Assembly: GCA_946222675.1 (NCBI GenBank)
Contig: CAMIMA010000001.1
Location: forward strand, 186,001 to 250,000
Direction: 5' to 3'
Length of the DNA: 64,000 bases
Source: an uncultured Candidatus Saccharibacteria bacterium
GTDB taxonomy: Bacteria > Patescibacteriota > Saccharimonadia > Saccharimonadales > Saccharimonadaceae
Shown: piece after piece, positions 26,336 to 35,304 of the stretch
Numbering within the stretch: position 1 is the first letter of the stretch
Layout: the number at the start of each line of letters is the position of its first letter
The notes under the pieces: model-generated
What the model was told of the DNA's origin: nothing
The model's database searches: none
The model's input: the letters and a program-made list of their open reading frames with translations, nothing else
Position numbers and translations under genes: made by a program

Positions 26336-26941
26336 CTACTCCATGCCGCCCTGATGATAGCGGTCAAGAGCGGCTTTGATGTCATCGTAGCGGAAGCCGT
26401 TGCGCGCGAGGTAGGCGATGAGCTTGTTTTCGTCGTCGTATTTATTGATGCGCTTGTTAATTAATTTTAGAAGCGCTGCGCTGTCGCCGTTGGCTCGGCA
26501 GAGTTCGTCAATAATGTCGCTACTGATACCTTTTTTTACTAGGTCGAGCCGGATGCGCTTTAAGGAATAGCGCCCGCTTTGATGGCGGCTACTAAAAAAC
26601 AGTTCAGCAAAGCGCCGGTCGTCGAGATAGCCGCGCGCTTTAAGGCGTTCAATCACGCGTTCGGTGTTCGATTTCGTCCATTGCTTGCGGAAGGCGTAGT
26701 CGCGAATTTCGCGCTCGCTACGGAGGCGGCGGCTAATTAAATCGACGGCGCGAATGTAATTTTTACCAAAGTCAGACTCGCTTTTGAGTTGTTCGAGCTG
26801 CGTCTCACTAATTTCTAACCCCGAATGCAGCCCGTTTTGTACGAGCTGCAATTCATCGAGGCTAAAGCTATATTTGCCGTCTACGTAAATGTTGTAGCGG
26901 CCGGCCGTTTTGACGGCGGGACTAACTTTGCTGATGCGCAT
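26336..26941 (-). CDS. recX: Regulatory protein RecX
   Basis: Modulates RecA filaments. Tandem three-helix repeats: IRAVDLISRRLRSEREIRDYAFRK, VIERLKARGYLDDRRFAELF and KRIRLDLVKKGISSDIIDEL, each with the RecX Arg/Lys pattern. 201 aa, normal. It overlaps recA by 20 bases on the same strand, so expression is coupled to recA. Confidence 0.93.
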   Translation of the reverse strand: MRISKVSPAVKTAGRYNIYVDGKYSFSLDELQLVQNGLHSGLEISETQLEQLKSESDFGKNYIRAVDLISRRLRSEREIRDYAFRKQWTKSNTERVIERLKARGYLDDRRFAELFFSSRHQSGRYSLKRIRLDLVKKGISSDIIDELCRANGDSAALLKLINKRINKYDDENKLIAYLARNGFRYDDIKAALDRYHQGGME

Positions 26942-27971
26942 GGTCTTTTGACTTTACGAGGTCGCGCACCTTCTGGTCCATCTCGGCCAGCTTGTCAGGG
27001 TGTTCTTTCAGCCACACCTTGGCGTTTTCGCGCCCTTGGCCGATGGTCTCGCCCTCGTACTTGTAGAAGGCGCCCGCCTTTTGCACCACATCGTGCGCAG
27101 TGGCGAGGTCAAGGGTGTCGCCAGTGGTGGAGATACCTTCGTTGTACATAATGTCAAATTCAGCTTGGCGGAACGGCGGCGCAATCTTGTTTTTTACCAC
27201 CTTGACGCGGACACGGTTGCCAATCACATCTTCGCCGGCCTTAATTTGCCCGACGCGGCGAATATCAAGTCGCTGCGAAGCATAAAACTTCAACGCGTTG
27301 CCACCCGTGGTGGTCTCAGGGTTACCAAACATCACGCCAATCTTCATGCGAATCTGGTTAATGAAGATGACTGTAGCTTTGCTCTTGTTGATAATACCGG
27401 TCAGCTTGCGCAGCGCCTGTGACATCAAGCGTGCCTGCAGCCCTGGTAGGGCATCACCCATGTCGCCATCGATTTCGGCTTGTGGCACCAAAGCTGCCAC
27501 CGAATCGAGTACGATGATATCCACCGCGTTACTGCGGACGAGTGTCTCGACAATTTCTAGCGCCTGCTCACCATTGTCTGGTTGTGAGATTAAGAGGTCG
27601 CTAATCTTGACCCCCAACCGGCCAGCATATTCTGGGTCGAGTGCGTGTTCGGCATCAATAAACGCGGCCGTGCCACCTTGACGCTGCACCTCAGCCACGG
27701 CGTGCAGGGCAAGGGTTGTCTTGCCGGAAGATTCCGGACCATAGATTTCGATAATGCGCCCCCTCGGGTAGCCGCCACCAAGTGCCAAGTCAAGCGACAG
27801 GGTGCCGCTTGAGGTTGTCTCAACATTGATTTTATAAGCATCACCGAGCTTCATAATGGAGCCATCGCCGAATTGCTTGCTAATTTGGCTGACAGCTAGT
27901 TCGAGCGCGGCTTTCTTGCCGGCATCATCGGCCGACTTTTCGGCCATCACTTTAGATTCTTTTTTGGTCAT
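26922..27971 (-). CDS. recA: Recombinase RecA
   Basis: ATP-dependent strand exchange protein. Walker A GPESSGKTT at ~74-82, Walker B IIVLDSVAAL at ~153-162, L1/L2 loops with MSQALRKLTGIINKSKATVIFINQIRMKIGVMFGNPETTTGGNALKFYAS. 349 aa, standard. The start at 27971 is supported by a near-perfect ribosome binding site (AAAGGAGGCGGT) and a TATAAT box (27999-28004, minus). No LexA-type box was noticed. Confidence 0.97.
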   Translation of the reverse strand: MTKKESKVMAEKSADDAGKKAALELAVSQISKQFGDGSIMKLGDAYKINVETTSSGTLSLDLALGGGYPRGRIIEIYGPESSGKTTLALHAVAEVQRQGGTAAFIDAEHALDPEYAGRLGVKISDLLISQPDNGEQALEIVETLVRSNAVDIIVLDSVAALVPQAEIDGDMGDALPGLQARLMSQALRKLTGIINKSKATVIFINQIRMKIGVMFGNPETTTGGNALKFYASQRLDIRRVGQIKAGEDVIGNRVRVKVVKNKIAPPFRQAEFDIMYNEGISTTGDTLDLATAHDVVQKAGAFYKYEGETIGQGRENAKVWLKEHPDKLAEMDQKVRDLVKSKDHAHQQS

Positions 27972-28042
27972 ACCGCCTCCTTTTGTATCATTACCATTAT
28001 TATAACATACCCATGCCCTCTAAAATGTGCTAAACTAAAAGT

Positions 28043-28426
28043 ATGATTTTAGCAGTGCGTAGTGATAATTCAGTAGCAGAAATTGCTCTAACTGACACGG
28101 CGGGCAAAATTATACGTAATAAGCAGTGGGATGCCGGCCGAACGCTAGCAAAGAACTTGCTTGGTGAAATTGACGACCTCTTAGGAGGGGATTTTGATAA
28201 TTTAACTGGTTTAGTGGTATTTAAGGGGCCAGGTTCGTTTACTGGACTACGCATTGGCCTAGCGGTAATGAACGCTATCGCCGACGGCAAACACTTACCA
28301 ATTGTGGCAACTAGTGGTGACGACTGGCTAGCGGCAGGCGTGAGCCGCCTCGCGGCCGGCGAAAATGACCAGATTGCCTTACCAGATTACGGCGCCGCAC
28401 CACATATTACCGCACCAAAGCACTAA
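28043..28426 (+). CDS. tsaB: TsaB-like t6A biosynthesis protein, short form (127 aa)
   Basis: Non-catalytic partner of TsaD in t6A synthesis. The N-terminal ASKHA lobe is present, with the TsaB hallmark VVFKGPGSFTGLRIGLAVMNAIAD at ~63-86. The protein stops at 127 residues, whereas E. coli TsaB is about 230, so the second lobe is missing. No continuing frame was seen after the stop. Leaderless start 6 bases after TAAACT. tsaE is also in this window. Confidence 0.85.
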   Translation: MILAVRSDNSVAEIALTDTAGKIIRNKQWDAGRTLAKNLLGEIDDLLGGDFDNLTGLVVFKGPGSFTGLRIGLAVMNAIADGKHLPIVATSGDDWLAAGVSRLAAGENDQIALPDYGAAPHITAPKH

Positions 28427-28467
28427 AATCATCTTCCAATTTGTTTGACTCTTGAAGGGAGGATTTT

Positions 28468-29958
28468 ATGGGTTATATAATAGTTGCAGCGATAGTTGGG
28501 CTATTTCTTGGCGCCATTTTGGGTGTGATGGCAATGAAGCTTCGCAACCAGCGCGCGCAAGCGACGGCTGAGCATCTCATTACCAATGCTAAGTCGAAGG
28601 CGAGCCAAATTATTTTAGACGCCAGCAAGACTGCAAAGCAGGAGGCGGATAACACACGCCGTGAGCTGAAGCATCAAGAAGACAAGCTTTCTGAGCGTGA
28701 GCATGTGTTGCTTACAAAAATTGATGAGCTGGACGCCCGTTCCGAGAAAATGCGGGCGGACGAGCAAGCGATTAACGACTTGCGTGACCAAGCCAAGGCT
28801 GTGCGCGATAGTATTAACCAGAAGCTTGAGAAGGTGGCTGGTATGTCGCGCCAAGAAGCTGCCAAGAAGCTAATGCAAGTGGTAGAGAAGGAGACTTCGG
28901 CTGACCTCTTGGGCTACGTAGCCAAGCAGCAGCGCAACGCCGAGGCTGAGGCGGAACAGAAGGCAGAAATGCTCATTGTGCAGACTATGGAGCGGATGGC
29001 TTCAGAGGTGACCGCCGAGCGCACTGTGACAGCTGTGCCATTGCCAGATGAAGAAATGAAGGGCCGCATCATCGGCAAGGAAGGCCGCAATATTCAAGCG
29101 TTGCAGCGCGCCACGGGGGTGGATGTGCTGGTTGATGAGACACCGGGTATGATTGTTCTCAGTTCGTTTGATCCGATTCGCCGCCAAGTCGCGCGCCTTG
29201 CGGTTGAAATGCTTTTGAAGGACGGCCGCATTCATCCCGCCCGCATTGAAGAGGTGGTGGAAAAGGCGCAGCGCCAAATTGAGCGTGAAGTAGTTAGGGC
29301 CGGCGAAGATGCCGCTCGCGAATGTGGCGTGGTGGGTATTCCACCAGAGATGTTGCATTTGCTGGGTGAGCTTAAGTTCCGCACGAGTTATGGTCAAAAT
29401 GTCTTGAAGCACTCTACTGAGATGGCACACATGGCTGGCATGATTGCTAACGAAGTGGGCGCCGACGTTATGATTACTAAGACCGCCACTTTGCTTCACG
29501 ATGTGGGCAAGGCAGTGACGCACCGTATTGAGGGCAAGCACCACCATATTGGCGCCGAGCTGGCGCGCAAATATGGCATGGACGAGCGCATTGCCCACGC
29601 TATTGAGGCACACCACGATGACATTGAGGCTACGACTCCAGAGGCGGTGATTGTTCGCATTTGCGACGCCTTGAGCGCCGCTCGCCCAGGTGCGCGCAAT
29701 ATCTCGGCGGAGAACTTTGCCGCTCGCATGAAGGACCTAGAGAACATTGCTACCTCATTTGATGGTATCGATAAGGCTTACGCCATCTCGGCCGGCCGCG
29801 AAGTGCGCGTGATTGTCCATCCGGATAAAATCGACGATTTGTCGGCCACCAAGTTGGCGCGTGACATTGCTGATAAAATCGAATCGACCATGCAATACCC
29901 AGGCACAATTAAGGTCAACGTGATTCGTGAGACCCGCGCCATCGAATACGCCAAATAG
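28468..29958 (+). CDS. rny: Ribonuclease Y
   Basis: Membrane-anchored endoribonuclease that starts mRNA decay. N-terminal membrane helix (IIVAAIVGLFLGAILGVMAM), a long coiled coil (~25-185), a KH domain (GRIIGKEGRNIQALQRATGVDVLVDETPG) and an HD domain whose metal motif is ATLLHDVGKAV around residue ~343. 496 aa is typical. Ribosome binding site GAAGGGAGG. It precedes rnj. Confidence 0.97.
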   Translation: MGYIIVAAIVGLFLGAILGVMAMKLRNQRAQATAEHLITNAKSKASQIILDASKTAKQEADNTRRELKHQEDKLSEREHVLLTKIDELDARSEKMRADEQAINDLRDQAKAVRDSINQKLEKVAGMSRQEAAKKLMQVVEKETSADLLGYVAKQQRNAEAEAEQKAEMLIVQTMERMASEVTAERTVTAVPLPDEEMKGRIIGKEGRNIQALQRATGVDVLVDETPGMIVLSSFDPIRRQVARLAVEMLLKDGRIHPARIEEVVEKAQRQIEREVVRAGEDAARECGVVGIPPEMLHLLGELKFRTSYGQNVLKHSTEMAHMAGMIANEVGADVMITKTATLLHDVGKAVTHRIEGKHHHIGAELARKYGMDERIAHAIEAHHDDIEATTPEAVIVRICDALSAARPGARNISAENFAARMKDLENIATSFDGIDKAYAISAGREVRVIVHPDKIDDLSATKLARDIADKIESTMQYPGTIKVNVIRETRAIEYAK

Positions 29959-29983
29959 CCATTTAGCAGAGGTTTACTCTAGT

Positions 29984-30022
29984 AAGAGAGCACTTGACAG
30001 CAGGTGCTCTCTTTGTTAGTAT
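29984..30022 (+). promoter_or_regulatory. rny terminator hairpin with the rnj -35 box in its loop
   Basis: 10-bp stem AAGAGAGCAC (29984-29993) with GTGCTCTCTT (30004-30013) and a T-rich tail. The 10-base loop begins with TTGACA (29994-29999); a TAGTAT -10 follows after a 17-base spacer (30017-30022). The rnj transcript would then begin near 30029, leaving a ~90-base 5' leader with no other gene. Confidence 0.7.
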
Positions 30023-30119
30023 AGTAATAACGTTGCGATTCATCGCTCAAACTTGACTTAACCACTCAAAGCGAAATCGATAATTAATTTTAGTTATAAA
30101 GTAAAAGGAGAATATATCT

Positions 30120-32501
30120 ATGGGTCAACAACGCATTAAAAAGGCGCAGGCTGACGATACCTCAAAGCGACCAGCTGCGGCGCGCACGACGCGAAAAAAG
30201 ACGGGTAACACCGTACTAGACGCCACCACTACGCGGCGGGGTGAGGTGGAGCGTGCTAAACGGCGCGTCAGCGACAATGTCAACGCTCAGGCTTCACAGC
30301 ATCACATGGACGCCCCAGTTAACAAGTCAATTTACAACGGCTACGGTGGCGAGCAGTACACGCCAAGTTTGGCGCGCAAGCACCGCGACAGCAAGAAGGA
30401 CCTCGGTGCTCTGAAGGTCATCCCGATTGGCGGCGTGGGCGAAATGGGCATCGGTAAGAACATGACTGCCATTGAGTATGGCGACGAAATTATTGTGATT
30501 GACATGGGCTTCCTCTTCCCAGGGGACGATTATCCAGGCATTAACTACATCGTGCCTGACATCACCTATCTTGAGAAGAATAAGTCAAAGATTAAGGCCG
30601 TGGTGATTACCCATGGGCACCTTGACCACATTGGCGCCTTCCACCACTTGATACCAAAGATTCCGGCGCCGGTTTACGCCACTAAGTTCACTATTGGTAT
30701 GTTGCAAAAGAACATGGAGGAGGAAGACACCGACTTCAAGCCAGAATTCCACGAGATGAACCCAGAAAATCACGACCGTGTGCAGCTGAGCGAGCACTTC
30801 GGCCTTGAGCTGGTGCGCGTTAACCACTCTATTCCAGACGCCGCGGCGGTTGTCTTGCGTACCCCGCTAGGCGTGGTCCTAAGTTCGGGCGACTGGCGCT
30901 TTGAAGACCATCCAGTGGATGGCAAGAAGTTTGACTTAAACCGCATGAGCGAAATTGCGGCAAAGGAAGGCATCTTGCTCTTCATGAACGAGTCCACCAA
31001 CTGTGAAGATGACGGCACTGTGACCGCTTATGGCGAGAACGACATTAAGGAGAGCTTTGACCAAATCATGGACAAATACCCAAATTCGCGCATGATTATC
31101 TCTTGCTTCTCATCACAGGTACACCGCATGCAAAACATCGTCATGTCGGCGGCGCAGCACGGCCGCAAGGTGGCGTTTGCGGGCTTTTCGATGGTGCAGA
31201 ACGTCGAAATCGGCCTCAAAACTGGCATGTTGAAGCTACCAAACAACACCGTGATGACCATGGAAGACTTGGTGAAGCTGCCTGACTCAGAGGTTTGTAT
31301 TGTCTGTACGGGTTCGCAGGGCGAGTTTAATGCCGTGCTTAACCGCATGGCGACGGGCGCACACCGCTTTGTTAAAATTAAAGACAGCGACGTCATCGTC
31401 TTTTCATCCAACCCAATTCCGGGCAACGAAAACCACGTGGTGCGCACAGTGGATGGTTTGATGCGTGAGGGCTCTGATGTTTTGCAGAACCGCAAAACTG
31501 CTCGCTACGGCGTTGGTCCGCTCCACTTGTCTGGCCACGCCAAGCGCGAAGACCACGTGAAGTTGATTAACGCTCTTCACCCAACCTTTTATCTGCCAAA
31601 CCACGGCGAGTTCCACATGTTGGTGCACAACGCCGAGATTGCTGAGAATGATTGCGGCATCGCGCGCGACCACATCTTTGTGTGTGACGCCGGCGACGTG
31701 GTGGAATTTTATCCAGATGGCACGGCGCAGAAGACGGGCCGCGTCCCAGTGGGCGGTATCATGTACGATGACGCCGGTGACGTGGTGAGTGACGTAGTCT
31801 TGAAGGACCGCATCCATATGTCGACCGAGGGTATCTTTGTAGTTGTTTTGACAGTGCAGAAGGGCAGCGGCCGCCTCTTAACTTCGCCTGACATCGTCTC
31901 GCGCGGCTTTATTTACTTGCGCGACAGTGAAGAGCTCATCAATTCCATTCGTCAGTATGTGCGGCAGAAGGTGGCTAAGGCGTATTCGGGTCACCACGTT
32001 GACCTCGAGAGTTTCAAGAAGGACCTGCGTGAGGAAATCACCCAGATTTTGTACGACCAGACACATCGCACGCCAATTGTGATACCGGTAATTAATGAAG
32101 TTGGCGCTAAGGCGTCTTCGAACCAAAATCGCGAGCACGACCAAGAGCGCGAGCGCCGCGACAAGGAGTTTGCCGAGCAAGAAATGATGCGTATTCGCGG
32201 CCAGTCTGTTCGCACGCCACGCCCACGGCCAACTCATCCGGCAGTACAAATTGTGCGCACGACGCCGTTGCCGGAGGCGCAGCCAAAGCCGGCCAAGACC
32301 GTGATTCGGGGTGCTGCCATGCATTTTGCTCCACATCACCACCTAAATCCGAATGCGCCAATTACCCACAGCAAGGTGGCGGCGCGCCGCGACGCGGCCA
32401 ATATCGACACTACGCGCAAACCACCAGTCAAGCGTGTCATCTCGTTTAAGCGCGTCCCAGATGGCCCGAACCCAATGAAAATGTGGCGCGAAGATAAGTA
32501 G
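30120..32501 (+). CDS. rnj: Ribonuclease J (extended, 793 aa)
   Basis: Metallo-beta-lactamase/beta-CASP ribonuclease with 5'-exo- and endonuclease activity. Metal motif THGHLDHIG is near residue ~165; further motifs SGDWRFEDHP, CTGSQGE and LHLSGHAKREDHVKLI. The core begins near residue 96, preceded by a Lys/Arg-rich extension, and ends near ~680, followed by a second basic, Pro- and His-rich tail. Usual length is about 550 aa. Similar disordered extensions in other bacteria help RNA binding or degradosome contacts. Strong ribosome binding site AAAAGGAG. Confidence 0.95.
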   Translation: MGQQRIKKAQADDTSKRPAAARTTRKKTGNTVLDATTTRRGEVERAKRRVSDNVNAQASQHHMDAPVNKSIYNGYGGEQYTPSLARKHRDSKKDLGALKVIPIGGVGEMGIGKNMTAIEYGDEIIVIDMGFLFPGDDYPGINYIVPDITYLEKNKSKIKAVVITHGHLDHIGAFHHLIPKIPAPVYATKFTIGMLQKNMEEEDTDFKPEFHEMNPENHDRVQLSEHFGLELVRVNHSIPDAAAVVLRTPLGVVLSSGDWRFEDHPVDGKKFDLNRMSEIAAKEGILLFMNESTNCEDDGTVTAYGENDIKESFDQIMDKYPNSRMIISCFSSQVHRMQNIVMSAAQHGRKVAFAGFSMVQNVEIGLKTGMLKLPNNTVMTMEDLVKLPDSEVCIVCTGSQGEFNAVLNRMATGAHRFVKIKDSDVIVFSSNPIPGNENHVVRTVDGLMREGSDVLQNRKTARYGVGPLHLSGHAKREDHVKLINALHPTFYLPNHGEFHMLVHNAEIAENDCGIARDHIFVCDAGDVVEFYPDGTAQKTGRVPVGGIMYDDAGDVVSDVVLKDRIHMSTEGIFVVVLTVQKGSGRLLTSPDIVSRGFIYLRDSEELINSIRQYVRQKVAKAYSGHHVDLESFKKDLREEITQILYDQTHRTPIVIPVINEVGAKASSNQNREHDQERERRDKEFAEQEMMRIRGQSVRTPRPRPTHPAVQIVRTTPLPEAQPKPAKTVIRGAAMHFAPHHHLNPNAPITHSKVAARRDAANIDTTRKPPVKRVISFKRVPDGPNPMKMWREDK

Positions 32502-32506
32502 CACCC

Positions 32507-32533
32507 AAAATACCCCTGAAAAGGGGTATTTTT
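32507..32533 (+). terminator. Intrinsic terminator after rnj
   Basis: 10-bp stem AAAATACCCC/GGGGTATTTT with 6-base loop and T run. Confidence 0.9.
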
Positions 32534-32569
32534 AGACTTAAGCAGTTTTATGGTATAATAGTAATATCT

Positions 32570-34849
32570 ATGGCAACCAAAAAACGCGGTCCAGGCCGCC
32601 CACCAAAAGCAAAAGCGAAAGCCGCACCGGCGGTTAGCCACACGGTGCCGGCGGGATTCTGGTCGCAAGTTGTGGCCATCTTTGTGATTATTTTTGCCCT
32701 CCTCTTGACGGTCGGCATGTTCGGCGGCGGCGGCATGGCGGCGGTTTATGTGGCGAAGGGTTTTCGCATGGTCGTGGGCTGGACAACTTACCTCTGCCCG
32801 TTAATGCTAATTTACCTCGCAGTGCAGGTCTTCCGCGATAAGTCCAAGCGCCCTTCCAGCGTCGTGCTGGCGGCCTCGGGGCTTGCCACTATCTTACTCA
32901 CTGCCTTCTTCCAACTCTTTTTGGCGCATCCGGAGCTGCTTTCACGCAGTGACCCTGTGGCGGGTGGCGGCGTCATTGGCTGGCTGGTGGCGGATTTGAC
33001 ACTTCGCATGGTTAACGTTCCTGTCGCAGCGCTGATTTACGTATTTTTGTTGTTAGTACTTGCGATGTTTATTTTCTCAGTATCACCTAAGGCAGTGGTA
33101 CATAAACTAGAGGCGATGACAGCGAAGGATGACGATGCGGCGCACAACGCCCAAGTGGCGGATAAGCTTGCGCAGGTAGCCAAGCCTAACCTTGCAGTGG
33201 TCGGTATGACTAAAGACGATCCGAAGGGTAAGGATAAAGACGCCAAGTCGTCACCGTTAGCTAGTTTGTTGCGTCATAAAGACAAGTCGGACGCGCCAGA
33301 TAAAGACAAGGATTCCGCAAAAGACAAGTCAGCTCCAGAGGTGGAGGTGAAGCGGCCGGCGAAGCTAGACAAGGTTGAGAGCGCGCCAGTGGTGGTGAGT
33401 AATTCTAATTGGCATTTACCAGATATTAAACTTCTGTCGGATAAGCAGGGTGAGCCTGACCCAGGCGATACCACGCGTAATGCGGAAATTATTTGCGACA
33501 CCCTAAATGAGTTCGGCATTAGTGGTCGCGTGGACCACGTAACGCTGGGCCCGCGCGTGGCGCAGTACTGCATTAAGCCGCAACGTGGCGTTAAATTGTC
33601 GCGCATCACTGAGTTAGAGAACTCCTTCCGTCTCAATTTGGCGGTGCCAAGCATCCGTATCGAGGCGCCGATTCCGGGGCAGCCGTTTGTGGGTATCGAG
33701 ATACCAAATCGCCGACCGGCGTTCGTGGGCATTCGTAGTGTGTTGCAATCTTCGGCGTGGCGCAACAGTAAGGCACCGCTGTCATTTGCCGTGGGTTTGG
33801 ACGTTAGCGGCAACCCAATTGTGATGGATTTGGCGAGCTTGCCACATCTCTTAATTGCCGGTACCACTGGTTCGGGTAAGTCGGTTATGATGAACGCCAT
33901 TATTGTGTCGTTACTTTACCGCAATACTCCGGACGACCTCAAGTTCGTGCTGGTTGACCCGAAGGGTAACGAAATGATTCAGTATAACGACATGCCGCAT
34001 CTTCTAGCGCCAATTGTGGCGGGCACTTCGCCGGATGAGCTACACAAACTCACTCGCACCTTGCTCTGGCTAGCGGATGAAATGGAGCGCCGCTATGGCT
34101 TGTTTGCCGAGCGCGGTGGCATCAAGAAGCTAAAGGACTTTAACGCCAAGTTCCCTGAGGAGAAAATGCCGAGCTTAGTGTTGATTGTTGATGAGTACAC
34201 CGACTTAATTGATTCCTTAAAGTCGCAGGAGCGCGAGACGGTGACCACGATGATTCAGCGCATTGCTCAGAAGGGGCGTGCTGCTGGCATCCACGAAATC
34301 ATTATGATGCAGGCGCCGCGCGCCAAGTATATTCAGGGGCCATTGAAGGCCAACGTGCCGGCGGGCTTCGCTTTTGCCGTGCGTAGCAAGATGGAGTCGC
34401 AACAGATTATCAACGCCTCGGGTGCCGAGGGGCTGATGGGTAAGGGCGATATGCTGATGATTACTAATAGTCTGAAGGAGCCGCGCCGCGTGCAGGCGGT
34501 CAATGTGGAGGATGACGAAATCGATCGCATCGTGGCTGACCTCAAGCTGCAGAGTCCAGCGCAGTACAATGATGCGCTGCTGGCTAAGCTAGCCGATAAC
34601 AGCGTGCCAAACGGTGGTAGCGTTGAAGATGGCTTAGGTAGCGATGACGACGACTTCCGGCGCGCCGTTGAGGTGGTGATAAACGCCGGCAAGGCTTCGA
34701 CTTCGCTATTGCAGCGCCGCATGCGCATTGGTTACGGCAAGGCGTCGCGCCTGATAGACGAGATGGAGGACCGTGGCGTAATTAGCGCGCCAGATGGTTC
34801 ACGCCCGCGCGAAGTGTTAATCTCTTCGCTGGACGAATTAAACGGTTAA
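32570..34849 (+). CDS. ftsK: DNA translocase FtsK/SpoIIIE
   Basis: Septum-located DNA pump for chromosome segregation. About four to five N-terminal membrane helices (~25-170), a charged Lys/Asp linker (~195-265), the motor domain with Walker A AGTTGSGKSVMMN near ~430, Walker B SLVLIVDEYTDLI near ~535 and the C-terminal gamma winged helix (AVEVVINAGKASTSLLQRRMRIGYGKASRLIDEME, ~700-757) that reads orientation sequences. 759 aa is like Gram-positive SpoIIIE/FtsK. The ATG is 10 bases after TATAAT, so the leader is only a few bases. Confidence 0.96.
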   Translation: MATKKRGPGRPPKAKAKAAPAVSHTVPAGFWSQVVAIFVIIFALLLTVGMFGGGGMAAVYVAKGFRMVVGWTTYLCPLMLIYLAVQVFRDKSKRPSSVVLAASGLATILLTAFFQLFLAHPELLSRSDPVAGGGVIGWLVADLTLRMVNVPVAALIYVFLLLVLAMFIFSVSPKAVVHKLEAMTAKDDDAAHNAQVADKLAQVAKPNLAVVGMTKDDPKGKDKDAKSSPLASLLRHKDKSDAPDKDKDSAKDKSAPEVEVKRPAKLDKVESAPVVVSNSNWHLPDIKLLSDKQGEPDPGDTTRNAEIICDTLNEFGISGRVDHVTLGPRVAQYCIKPQRGVKLSRITELENSFRLNLAVPSIRIEAPIPGQPFVGIEIPNRRPAFVGIRSVLQSSAWRNSKAPLSFAVGLDVSGNPIVMDLASLPHLLIAGTTGSGKSVMMNAIIVSLLYRNTPDDLKFVLVDPKGNEMIQYNDMPHLLAPIVAGTSPDELHKLTRTLLWLADEMERRYGLFAERGGIKKLKDFNAKFPEEKMPSLVLIVDEYTDLIDSLKSQERETVTTMIQRIAQKGRAAGIHEIIMMQAPRAKYIQGPLKANVPAGFAFAVRSKMESQQIINASGAEGLMGKGDMLMITNSLKEPRRVQAVNVEDDEIDRIVADLKLQSPAQYNDALLAKLADNSVPNGGSVEDGLGSDDDDFRRAVEVVINAGKASTSLLQRRMRIGYGKASRLIDEMEDRGVISAPDGSRPREVLISSLDELNG

Positions 34850-34858
34850 ACTATAAAA

Positions 34859-34885
34859 CCCCTTGCAATCGCAAGGGGAGTTTGG
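34859..34885 (+). terminator. Intrinsic terminator after ftsK
   Basis: 8-bp stem CCCCTTGC/GCAAGGGG, 4-base loop, weak GTTT tail. Confidence 0.75.
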
Positions 34886-34888
34886 TAA

Positions 34889-34894
34889 TATAAT
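34889..34894 (+). promoter_or_regulatory. -10 box for tRNA-Asp
   Basis: TATAAT 10 bases before the tRNA. A TTGCAA in the preceding terminator (34864-34869) could be the -35 but with a long 19-base spacer. Confidence 0.55.
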
Positions 34895-34904
34895 AATGTT
34901 AGAT

Positions 34905-34982
34905 GCGCTTGTAGTGAAGTTGGTCTATCACGTCTCCCTGTCACGGAGAAGATCGCCGGTTCGAATCCGGTCGAGCGCGCCA
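34905..34982 (+). tRNA. tRNA-Asp(GTC)
   Basis: 78 nt, acceptor GCGCTTG/CGAGCGC (one T-G pair), discriminator G as usual for Asp, encoded CCA. Anticodon loop CTGTCAC gives GTC. Confidence 0.95.
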
Positions 34983-34990
34983 GTTTTATT

Positions 34991-35013
34991 GCCCCACTAT
35001 GGTGGGGCCTTTT
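34991..35013 (+). terminator. Intrinsic terminator after tRNA-Asp
   Basis: 7-bp stem GCCCCAC/GTGGGGC, 4-base loop, CTTTT tail. Confidence 0.88.
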
Positions 35014-35102
35014 GTATGGCAAAATATGGTGAACCATGGTAGATTAGGTAAATTGCACGTCGTTGCTATGCCATCCACCGCGTCGTCGCCCGAGCCATTT
35101 TA

Positions 35103-35131
35103 TTGCAACGCTCCACCAAATTTTGTATAAT
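35103..35131 (+). promoter_or_regulatory. Promoter of the tRNA-Thr/tRNA-Gly transcript
   Basis: TTGCAA (35103-35108), 17-base spacer, TATAAT (35126-35131), 10 bases before tRNA-Thr. Probably also drives the 35305-37448 genes, since no other promoter is visible before them. Nothing else is seen in 35014-35102. Confidence 0.75.
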
Positions 35132-35141
35132 TATACCAGTT

Positions 35142-35218
35142 GCCACCTTAGCTCAGTTGGCTAGAGCATCGCTTTCGTAAAGCGGGGGTCTGGGGTTCGA
35201 ATCCCCAAGGTGGCTCCA
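35142..35218 (+). tRNA. tRNA-Thr(CGT)
   Basis: 77 nt, acceptor GCCACCT/AGGTGGC, discriminator T, encoded CCA, anticodon loop TTCGTAA giving CGT. Confidence 0.95.
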
Positions 35219-35221
35219 CAA

Positions 35222-35295
35222 GCGGGTGTATTATAACGGTATTATATAACCTTCCCAAGGTTGAGATCGGAGTTCGACTCTCCGCACCCGCACCA
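35222..35295 (+). tRNA. tRNA-Gly(CCC), weak D arm
   Basis: 74 nt, acceptor GCGGGTG/CACCCGC, discriminator A, encoded CCA. Anticodon loop TTCCCAA gives CCC. Aligned to E. coli tRNA-Gly(CCC), the D stem is TTAT/TTAT with two T-T clashes and only two A-T pairs. Three bases separate it from tRNA-Thr, and 9 bases from the next coding start. Confidence 0.85.
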
Positions 35296-35304
35296 GATAT
35301 TATT

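Noticed and set aside
33274..33900. 208-aa minus-strand frame in ftsK
   Set aside because: Shadow of the ftsK linker and motor region; no independent support.
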